From Aequoribacter sp049615385 (GTDB taxonomy: Bacteria > Pseudomonadota > Gammaproteobacteria > Pseudomonadales > Halieaceae), in the NCBI RefSeq assembly GCF_049615385.1, contig NZ_JBMZFL010000006.1: a stretch of DNA of 64,000 bases; one strand, 5' to 3'. How positions within the stretch are numbered: the stretch's first letter is position 1; each line of letters starts with the position of its first letter. Position numbers and translations under genes: made by a program. Under the pieces are notes generated by a model that was not told where the DNA came from, searched no databases, and saw nothing but the letters and a program-made list of their open reading frames with translations. Of this stretch, positions 43,563 through 50,344 are shown in pieces.

Positions 43563-43898
43563 ATGTCGAAATTCAGCGCCAAAGACTGCCCCACCTGCCG
43601 CCTTACCCGCATCTTTTTGCTGCTGGCTGTGCCCATCACCATGATGATGTGGTTCAAACCTGAGATTCCCCTACTCAGCCAAATCAGCCTGACCAACTCG
43701 TTCGCCAACCTGGTTGGCCTGGCTTTAGTTGTGGTCATCGCGACCAAGGCCTACCAAGAATTCTGGCTACCTTATAAAAAGAAAGTCGAACGCGCTAAAT
43801 TAGAAGCGAAAGAAAATTCAGCCGATGCCGATGCCGATGCCGACGCCGACGGAATTGCAAACCACTTAGAAGAAAACAGAAACCCGAATAAAACCTGA
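43563..43898 (+). CDS. Small two-span membrane protein with Ala-Asp repeat tail
   Basis: 111 aa. A CPTC pair at 9-12 precedes two predicted membrane helices at about 17-32 and 45-62. The tail contains five Ala-Asp pairs and ends ADGIANHLEENRNPNKT, which resembles the end of thrombospondin type-3-like calcium repeats. I recognise no family. It is divergent from the flagellins and convergent with the lipoprotein gene at 43976; a link to motility is only positional. Confidence 0.65.
   Translation: MSKFSAKDCPTCRLTRIFLLLAVPITMMMWFKPEIPLLSQISLTNSFANLVGLALVVVIATKAYQEFWLPYKKKVERAKLEAKENSADADADADADGIANHLEENRNPNKT
43821..43850 (+). repeat. Five tandem GCCGAY hexamers inside a coding region
   Basis: Three GCCGAT then two GCCGAC units in direct succession, encoding the Ala-Asp repeat of the small membrane protein. 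Copy number could vary by slippage without breaking the frame. Confidence 0.85.
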
Positions 43899-43975
43899 TT
43901 AGCTATCAGGCGTTCCAGCTCAGTAAGAGCCGACTGATTTAGCGATACGCACGAAAGTATCCAAACATAAAGGGT

Positions 43976-44539
43976 CTACGAATCCGCCCGCACCATCAAA
44001 AACGGCAAAGGGTCTTTGTCCATAAACTTGCAAGAGATACTGCCGTTGAACGAATACATCACGCACTGGAACTCGTCGCTTTGCATTGTACGTTCGGAAT
44101 TGGTCCAAAAATTCTCAATCGGCAGGTCGGGAAAAACGCGCGTGTCCACCGCGGGATTTTGACACTGGTTTACGACAATACGCTTCATCTCTTTTTGGGT
44201 GGGCAGTCGCCAAAGCTGCTTCGATTTCTTTGAAAACTCATCGATAAACAAATCCGCATCGACCTTACTTAACGCCAAAGGGGTGCCAATGCAGCGTCCA
44301 GCTCGGTAGGCCTGTCCAGCCGCACAGCGATAAAAGATGGTACCCGACTCGATATGTCGCGCTAGGCCCTCTTCGCTTAGCTCAAACGCTTGGCTTGGAG
44401 GTTTACCCAAAAAGTGAGCGCCGCAATCTTGGGTGTCATCTTTTGTACCACATGCACCTAGGGTAAGCGCGAGCGCCACAAGAACCGCTCGGCGACACAG
44501 GCCTGTCATTGTTATTGTTTTATTACAGACTGCTAGCAT
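43976..44539 (-). CDS. Lipoprotein with DUF1566-like domain
   Basis: 187 aa from ATG 44539 (GAGG upstream), or 177 aa from ATG 44509. Lipoprotein signal with lipobox LTLGAC. The region RLPTQKEMKRIV with FWTNSERTMQSDEFQCVMYSFNGSIS has the DUF1566 (Lcl C-type-lectin-like) pattern, and several Cys may form disulfides. The product is predicted to sit in the outer membrane or periplasm. Function unknown. It interrupts the flagellar gene series between the flagellins and pomA. Confidence 0.7.
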   Translation of the reverse strand: MLAVCNKTITMTGLCRRAVLVALALTLGACGTKDDTQDCGAHFLGKPPSQAFELSEEGLARHIESGTIFYRCAAGQAYRAGRCIGTPLALSKVDADLFIDEFSKKSKQLWRLPTQKEMKRIVVNQCQNPAVDTRVFPDLPIENFWTNSERTMQSDEFQCVMYSFNGSISCKFMDKDPLPFLMVRADS

Positions 44540-44777
44540 TTTATGCCTCGCTTTCAGTATTGCACGCTCAAATTCACGACACCAAGCGCTAATACTATTG
44601 CCGTTTGTGTCGATACTATCACCAGACTCATACACTGGCGATAGGTTCCAACATAGGCCAATACATGGCTCAATTGGCATATTAACGTCATTTAATGAAA
44701 AATATGCCTAATGAAGTGTGGCCACATCGGGCTCATAACGTTAAATTAGCAAGGGCGAAGGGATTAGAGTTTAGTAA

Positions 44778-45536
44778 ATGGATATCGCAACTATCCTTGG
44801 ATTGTTAGGCGCGTTTGGCTTTATTGCCATGGGAATCGATGAGCCTGCGCGCTTTGTAAACCCGCCATCACTCATGATTGTGGGGGGCGGAACCCTTATG
44901 GTGGCTTTGCTACGCTCGTCCTTGGCCGAATTTTTAAGTGCCATTAAGGTCATGGGCAAGACCTTTAAAAACAAACTAGACCGGCCAGAAGACTTAATTG
45001 ACCAAATGGTGGATCTTGCCAAAGTGGCACGTAAAGACGGTATGATCGCGCTAGAGCGTCAAGAGGTCAGCAATAAGTTTCTTGCCAAAGGGGTATCGAT
45101 GTTAGCGGATGGTAATGCACCGGAGCTGATAAAGAGCAGCATGCAGCGCGACATCGCCATAACACGAACGCGCCATAAATTGGGCGCAAAGCTCTTCGCC
45201 GATATGGGCGAGATTGCACCGGCGATGGGCATGATTGGAACATTGATCGGTCTGGTTCAAATGCTCAGTAATATGTCTGACCCTAAGGCCATTGGCCCCG
45301 CCATGGCGGTAGCGCTTTTGACAACGATGTACGGCGCTATTTTAGCAAACGTTGCCTGTATTCCTATGTCCAAAAAGCTCGAGAATCAATCGGAGTTAGA
45401 GGGACTAAATAACGAACTTATTCTAGAAGGCGTACTCTTTATTAAAGGCGGTGGCAATCCGCGTGTCTTAGCCGACATGCTGGCATCGTTTTTATCGCCC
45501 AAGCAACGAGCAAAAATCGCCGAAACCGTTGGCTGA
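44778..45536 (+). CDS. pomA: PomA, sodium-type stator subunit (MotA family)
   Basis: 252 aa with four membrane spans. DIATILGLLGAFGFIAMGI, the cytoplasmic loop, and MGEIAPAMGMIGTLIGLVQMLSNMSDPKAIGPAMAVALLTTMYGAILAN are very close to PomA, including the conserved Pro residues of helices 3 and 4. With PomB it forms the ion channel that drives the rotor. Sodium rather than proton use is inferred from similarity. Followed 12 bp later by two PomB genes. Confidence 0.94.
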   Translation: MDIATILGLLGAFGFIAMGIDEPARFVNPPSLMIVGGGTLMVALLRSSLAEFLSAIKVMGKTFKNKLDRPEDLIDQMVDLAKVARKDGMIALERQEVSNKFLAKGVSMLADGNAPELIKSSMQRDIAITRTRHKLGAKLFADMGEIAPAMGMIGTLIGLVQMLSNMSDPKAIGPAMAVALLTTMYGAILANVACIPMSKKLENQSELEGLNNELILEGVLFIKGGGNPRVLADMLASFLSPKQRAKIAETVG

Positions 45537-45548
45537 GCGAGCTAAGCC

Positions 45549-46760
45549 ATGAACTCGGTTGTCAGCGCGCCAGATCGAATAGCCCCACCTACTGAAGTAA
45601 ATGACGACAACGGATCGCTACCTCCAAGCAATCCCCCCAAGGAAGAGTGTCCACCCTGTAAGAGCGGTGCGCCTCCTTGGATGGCCACCTTTGCCGACAT
45701 GGCCACCTTGTTGATGGCCTTTTTCGTTCTGATTTTATCATTCGCCGAAATCAACATTCCAAAGTACCGGCAAATTGCGGGCTCGTTGCAAGCAGCACTT
45801 GGGGTAGAACGCATCGTTCCCGACATTGTGATACCTAAATCGCGAAGCCTGATATCAGAAACATTCACGCCATCTATTGCCGAACGAGCCGTTACGCCAG
45901 AGATACGGCAACGTTCTTTGGATATGAGCAAGAAAAATCTGATCAAGAAGACCGAAGAGAACCGCTTTGACTTCGATGTCGAAAAAGAGAAGATCCAAGT
46001 ACAAGAAGCTCTGCGCAACGAATTACAAACCGGCCGAGTCAAAGTTCGAGTCGTAGACGAGCAAATTATCGTTGAGCTGACCTCACCTCCGACTCCAAGC
46101 CAATCCGGGACCCTGTCGGATAACGATGCGTCAGGCGGCGTCATACCCGACGAGACACTTGATATTGCCGCTAAAATCGCCGAAGTCCAGGCGACCATTA
46201 TTAGCGAAGTCGCCGTCATTGAGGTCCCCGCTGAAAAACAAGGTGACAGTCAGTCCGAAGTGGGCGAAGGTCTCGATACCGGTAGTATTAACGACCAAGC
46301 GCTGAACGATCGCTACGAAGAGCTCAAGATAGCCTTGGCCAAAGAAGTCGGCGAAGGCATTGCCGAGATCGACAACGACGGCGAAAGCATTATTGTTCGC
46401 TTTGCCTCGCAGGGCTCGTTCGACTCGGGCGAAGCCGCACTCAAAAATAACTTTTTACCCGCCGTTCAAAAGCTGGGCCGTACCTTAGATGACTTTGTCG
46501 GCTCGGTCAGAGTAGAAGGCCATACCGACAATTTGCCGGTCGTGTTCAGCGAACGCTTCCGTTCCAATTGGGATTTGTCAGCCGCACGCGCTGCTGCGGT
46601 AGCAGATTATCTGGCAAATAACGCGCCGGTGAACCCCGAGATTATCGAGATTTTCGGGTTTTCGGACACACGCCCCATCGATACGAACGCAACACCCGAG
46701 GGTCGAGCCCGCAACCGCCGAATTGAGGTCATTCTTCAGCCAGGAGGCCGCAATGACTGA
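45549..46760 (+). CDS. pomB: PomB-type stator subunit, first paralog
   Basis: 403 aa, clearly longer than Vibrio PomB (about 315). CPPCKSGAPPWMATFADMATLLMAFFVLILSFAE holds the single membrane span with the ion-binding Asp50. The C-terminal OmpA-like domain (VRVEGHTDNLPV, NWDLSAARA, ATPEGRARNRRIEV) anchors it to peptidoglycan. The linker contains a segment at 149-212 resembling the segment directly before the OmpA core at 256-315. It overlaps the next gene by 8 bp. Confidence 0.93.
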   Translation: MNSVVSAPDRIAPPTEVNDDNGSLPPSNPPKEECPPCKSGAPPWMATFADMATLLMAFFVLILSFAEINIPKYRQIAGSLQAALGVERIVPDIVIPKSRSLISETFTPSIAERAVTPEIRQRSLDMSKKNLIKKTEENRFDFDVEKEKIQVQEALRNELQTGRVKVRVVDEQIIVELTSPPTPSQSGTLSDNDASGGVIPDETLDIAAKIAEVQATIISEVAVIEVPAEKQGDSQSEVGEGLDTGSINDQALNDRYEELKIALAKEVGEGIAEIDNDGESIIVRFASQGSFDSGEAALKNNFLPAVQKLGRTLDDFVGSVRVEGHTDNLPVVFSERFRSNWDLSAARAAAVADYLANNAPVNPEIIEIFGFSDTRPIDTNATPEGRARNRRIEVILQPGGRND

Positions 46761-47874
46761 AGCTGTGGAAGACTTGCAAGAAGACTGCCCTGAATGCAAA
46801 CGAGGTGCACCACCCTGGATGGCCACCTTCGCCGATATGGCGACCTTGTTAATGGCCTTCTTCGTGCTGATCTTGTCGTTTGCAGAACTCAATGTGCCAA
46901 AGTACAAAGCGGTATCAGGCTCATTAAAAACAGCGTTTGGGGTGCAACGTGAGGTCGAGGTCAACGAACGGGTCCGGGCCGACAATGTTATCGCCAAAAG
47001 CTTTATTGCATCCAAGGTCGACCCAACAACTTCGGACGTCATTCAAGAGCAAACGACCGACGAGGAACAGCCCGAGGACCCCATTCTTAAAATTACGACG
47101 CGAGCCTCTCGCTCGGAAACCAATGCCGACATTGAATTTTTGGCCGAGGCATTCGCAGTGGAGCTTGCCGAGGGCAAAATCAAAATCGATGCCGATGATG
47201 ACCGAGTCAAGATTACAGTGGTTGAACAATACGAAGCCTATACCGATTCGGAGCGGACACCGGGTAAGCGTGGCGCGCGAATGAATCAAGAAGCCATCGA
47301 GCTATACGCCAAACTCGCAGAGGCTAAATCGGTTGTTGTCACCGATTTAGTTATCGCCAAGCAAGTCAGTGAAAATGCGCAAGAACGCCTCAAACGGCAA
47401 GCCGCCGATGCGGCTAAGAAACAAGCCGACATTGATGCGCAGTTTCAACAACTGCAGCTGGTACTTGCCAACCAGGTTGAGGCAGGTGATGCCAAGATCG
47501 TTCGCAGTAACGAGCAGTTCACTATCACACTAGAAGATAAAGGCCTGTTCTTAAGTGGCACCGCAGACCTGGACCCTTCGATTCTGTCGACCATTAACCA
47601 AATTGCTCGCACCATTGCCGATTCAGACTCTCTGATTCGCGTCCAAGGTCACTCGGATAACAGGCCGGTAGGCTTTTCGGATCAGTTTGCCTCCAACTGG
47701 GATCTATCCTCGGCTCGGGCAAGCTCGGTGGCAAACCACATGATCAACAATCAAGGTTTAGCTGAGACGCGCTTTTCGGTCACAGGTTTTGCCGATACCG
47801 AACCGGTTGATACCAACGAAACGCCAGAGGGCCGCCAGCGTAACCGGCGGGTTGAAATCATCATCGATAATTAA
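46753..47874 (+). CDS. pomB2: PomB-type stator subunit, second paralog
   Basis: 373 aa from ATG 46753 (AGGAGG upstream, overlapping the first pomB stop). The membrane span and ion-binding Asp28 (PPWMATFADMATLLMAFFVLILSFAEL) are almost identical to the first paralog. The linker and OmpA domain differ more. A segment at 129-192 resembles 231-290, as in the first paralog. Only one pomA is present, so both PomB proteins probably share it, in mixed or alternative stators. Confidence 0.93.
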   Translation: MTEAVEDLQEDCPECKRGAPPWMATFADMATLLMAFFVLILSFAELNVPKYKAVSGSLKTAFGVQREVEVNERVRADNVIAKSFIASKVDPTTSDVIQEQTTDEEQPEDPILKITTRASRSETNADIEFLAEAFAVELAEGKIKIDADDDRVKITVVEQYEAYTDSERTPGKRGARMNQEAIELYAKLAEAKSVVVTDLVIAKQVSENAQERLKRQAADAAKKQADIDAQFQQLQLVLANQVEAGDAKIVRSNEQFTITLEDKGLFLSGTADLDPSILSTINQIARTIADSDSLIRVQGHSDNRPVGFSDQFASNWDLSSARASSVANHMINNQGLAETRFSVTGFADTEPVDTNETPEGRQRNRRVEIIIDN

Positions 47875-47932
47875 CGCGGGCCTCTTGACTACAGGCCCGC
47901 GCAAAGGTTTAATACGCGCCTTCGCTTTTTGC

Positions 47933-48008
47933 GCCCAGGTAGCTCAGTCGGTAGAGCAGGGGATTGAAAATCCCCGTGTCGGCGGTTCGATTCCGTCCCT
48001 GGGCACCA
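47933..48008 (+). tRNA. tRNA-Phe (GAA)
   Basis: 76 nt cloverleaf with encoded CCA: acceptor GCCCAGG pairing with CCTGGGC, D-arm GCTC-AGTCGGTA-GAGC, anticodon stem GGGGA/TCCCC with GAA, and a T-arm with GGTTCGATTCC. Located 58 bp after the second pomB. Confidence 0.97.
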
Positions 48009-48179
48009 TCCTCCCCAAAAAACCTCAATTTTTCGATACGTGATGTTCACTCTGTGTGCAAGGTTTTGTCACGCCATCGCCTTACTCATCGTTCAAACAC
48101 TAACACCCAGAACTCGTAACAATAATTAAATAAAACCGTCACTTTAATGACACGCATCTGCAATAAAAATGTAGCTTAA

Positions 48180-48205
48180 ATGTCACTTTGTAATAAAAGT
48201 GACAT
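48180..48205. promoter_or_regulatory. Inverted repeat in the porin promoter region
   Basis: Perfect 10-bp arms ATGTCACTTT / AAAGTGACAT with a 6-bp spacer, 44 bp before the porin ATG. A related GTCA-CTTTAA-TGAC lies at about 48138. The arrangement suggests an operator for a dimeric regulator. Spacing does not fit PhoB direct repeats. Confidence 0.65.
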
Positions 48206-48248
48206 AATTTAACGATAGGATCCCGCCATCGATAAAGAGACCACAATT

Positions 48249-49466
48249 ATGCGCCGCACACTCCCACTTGCTCTTGCACTCGCATCAGCACACACAATCG
48301 CCGCCGGCGGTAGCGATGTGGATGCACTCAAGTCTGAGGTAGATCAACTTAAAGCGTTGGTGATGAAGCTTGAGCAACGCCTAGCCGATGTCGAAGGTCA
48401 AAAGGTGCCGGTCGAAGATCTGACCGCGTTGGCTAAGCGCAATCCGGTGGCTGTAAAATCGGCGCAAGAGTCGCGCGTAACCTTAGCGAGCGATTTCCGC
48501 TTGCGCTATGAGTCTATAGAGAAGCAAGGTTCAGACCGTCGCGAACGCGAGCGACTCCGTGCACGCGCATCGCTGACTTATAAAGGCAACGATTTTACTG
48601 GCGTGTTTGGTGTGGCCTCAGGTGGCGACAGCCCCACATCAACCAACCAGACCCTTGGTGGCGGCGGTACCAGCAAAGGACTGCAGCTTGATATGGCGTA
48701 CGTTATCTACCCCTTAAATGATCAAGTGAACGTGTTTGCGGGCAAAATGAAAAACCCGCTGCATCGTCCCGGCAAATACGGTTTAGTGTGGGATTCTGAC
48801 TACCGCCCAGAAGGTGTATTTTTAACCACGCAGACGGGTGATTTCGAATTGACCGCCGGCAGCTTTTGGCTTGAGAGCGACACCAAAAATAGCAATGAAC
48901 GCGCTGTCTACGCTTTGCAAGGGATGTATAAGGCCCAATTAGGCGACACGAAGTTAAACCTTGGTTTAGGTTATTTCGAAGCCAACCTATCAGGCGATGC
49001 AGCCTTTTGGTCCGGCGACACCATCAAATTGGGTAACTATCAAGACTGCAACAACGGCACCTGTGTTTTCACTAACGACTACCACGTCATCGAGGCATTC
49101 GTAGAAGCCAACTTTACGAGCAGCGTCAACGGCTTTGCGCACTGGATCGAGAACGCGCAAGCAAACAGCGACAACACGGGCTACGTGCTTGGCCTAAATA
49201 TTGGTAGAGCAAAAAATACCGGCGACTGGGCTTTTCAGGCCGCTTGGCAGAATCTCGAAAACGAAGCCACCGTCGCACTGCTCACCGATTCAGATTTCGC
49301 GGGTGGCGGTACCGGAGGCGAAGGGTCACAGTTAACGCTGAGCTACAAAGCAAGCTCTGCCCTCGCTATTAACCTGTTGTACTCGGATACCGAAAGAACC
49401 ACCTACACCGACCCAAACCCGCTGGATTACAAGCGTCTGGTTCTTGATTTCTCGATGAAGTACTAG
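48249..49466 (+). CDS. Putative outer-membrane porin
   Basis: 405 aa. A signal peptide (to about 18) is followed by a short coiled coil (VDALKSEVDQLKALVMKLEQRLADVEG), then alternating beta strands ending in an aromatic C-terminal residue (LVLDFSMKY), typical of outer-membrane barrels. It resembles the putative porin family with an N-terminal coiled coil. Substrate unknown. One internal Cys pair (DCNNGTC) probably forms a loop disulfide. Monocistronic, with an inverted repeat upstream and a terminator downstream. Confidence 0.8.
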   Translation: MRRTLPLALALASAHTIAAGGSDVDALKSEVDQLKALVMKLEQRLADVEGQKVPVEDLTALAKRNPVAVKSAQESRVTLASDFRLRYESIEKQGSDRRERERLRARASLTYKGNDFTGVFGVASGGDSPTSTNQTLGGGGTSKGLQLDMAYVIYPLNDQVNVFAGKMKNPLHRPGKYGLVWDSDYRPEGVFLTTQTGDFELTAGSFWLESDTKNSNERAVYALQGMYKAQLGDTKLNLGLGYFEANLSGDAAFWSGDTIKLGNYQDCNNGTCVFTNDYHVIEAFVEANFTSSVNGFAHWIENAQANSDNTGYVLGLNIGRAKNTGDWAFQAAWQNLENEATVALLTDSDFAGGGTGGEGSQLTLSYKASSALAINLLYSDTERTTYTDPNPLDYKRLVLDFSMKY

Positions 49467-49470
49467 CCAC

Positions 49471-49507
49471 AAAAAAGCCCCGACCTTCCACAAGACAGGG
49501 GCTTTAT
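49471..49507. terminator. Bidirectional terminator between porin and DUF47 gene
   Basis: Stem AAAGCCCC / GGGGCTTT (49474-49505) with a 16-base loop and flanking A-rich and T-rich ends, placed between the two convergent stop codons. Confidence 0.75.
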
Positions 49508-49528
49508 ATGGGTGACCTATCAGCCTGA

Positions 49529-50209
49529 TTAGCTAAGTGCTATCGACTGAACGTGGTTACCCACATCCTCGGCGTTATCGGCAATGTCGCCAATCCAAAC
49601 CAAGACTTCGTACAAAAACATGGCTTCGACTGGCGAAAGGTCTTTCTCTAGCTTAAACAGCTGGGCACGCAGATCGCTTTGCATGGTATCGGTTTGCCGC
49701 TCGGCTTCATCAATTCGAGCCAAGGCCGCCTCGACACGCTCAAGATTGTTTTGCCCGAAGCCCGACTTCACGTAAATATCCAGTTGATTAACCGCTTCTT
49801 TCGCGTAACGAACCGCTTCGACGGAAGTTCTTACGAAATCGAGGACTCCAGCGCGCATAGGCTTTGGAAACCGCATTCGACGCCCGACAATAATGCCAGC
49901 GATATCTTTCGCGCAGTTAGCAATTTTGTCTTGCGATGTAATCAGGCGTAACAAATCGGTGCGCGATACCGGCATCATCAAGCGCTTTGGCATATTCTTG
50001 CGGAACTCGGCTTTTAATTCATCGGCACGATGTTCACTGGCTACTACAGTCTTATGAAGCTCTGCAGCTTGCTCCCAGCTTTTGCTGAACTCGGCCTCTA
50101 GAAATGGTAACAACGCCTCGGTCGCTTCTAGCGTAGCAGCGATGTGTTGGGTAATGGTTTCGATTGGTGACTTAACCACCAAATCAGCAATAGGCATTCT
50201 AATCGACAT
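49529..50209 (-). CDS. DUF47/PhoU-like protein
   Basis: 226 aa, fully helical, with the DUF47 (TIGR00153-like) pattern EHRADELKAEFRKNMPKRLMMPVSRTDLLRLITSQDKIANCAKDIAG and WIGDIADNAEDVGNHVQ, matching the metal-binding PhoU-like fold. Such proteins usually modulate a Pit phosphate transporter encoded next to them. No pit gene is present here; neighbours are a porin and a diguanylate cyclase. Three Pho-box-like repeats lie upstream. Confidence 0.88.
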   Translation of the reverse strand: MSIRMPIADLVVKSPIETITQHIAATLEATEALLPFLEAEFSKSWEQAAELHKTVVASEHRADELKAEFRKNMPKRLMMPVSRTDLLRLITSQDKIANCAKDIAGIIVGRRMRFPKPMRAGVLDFVRTSVEAVRYAKEAVNQLDIYVKSGFGQNNLERVEAALARIDEAERQTDTMQSDLRAQLFKLEKDLSPVEAMFLYEVLVWIGDIADNAEDVGNHVQSIALS

Positions 50210-50284
50210 TTTTCGCTCCGTACTCTCACGAGTATGATTAAAAAGGTAGGGTTTTTAGGAACCTACAAACGGTTCTTAGACGCA

Positions 50285-50313
50285 GTGTAACAAAACTGTA
50301 AACTAATTGTAAT
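50285..50313 (-). promoter_or_regulatory. Three Pho-box-like direct repeats before the DUF47 gene
   Basis: On the minus strand ATTACAA, TTTACAG and GTTACAC repeat every 11 bp, the spacing of PhoB sites (consensus CTTACAT/CTGTCAT with 4-bp gaps). The block ends 76 bp before the DUF47 ATG. It suggests induction under phosphate limitation. Confidence 0.6.
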
Positions 50314-50344
50314 ACTTGTCATAAAGGGCAGTATTACCGTGGTG

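Noticed and set aside
44681..44777. Sigma-28 promoter before pomA
   Set aside because: TTAAATTA is followed at N11 by GGGATTAG, which lacks the GCCGAT core; no supported promoter found.
47789..48043. 84-codon plus-strand frame across the tRNA
   Set aside because: It overlaps the pomB2 end and the whole tRNA-Phe and shows no protein features.
48130..48205. Pho boxes before the porin
   Set aside because: TGTCA elements are present, but as inverted repeats and not at 11-bp direct spacing; better explained as an operator for a dimeric regulator.
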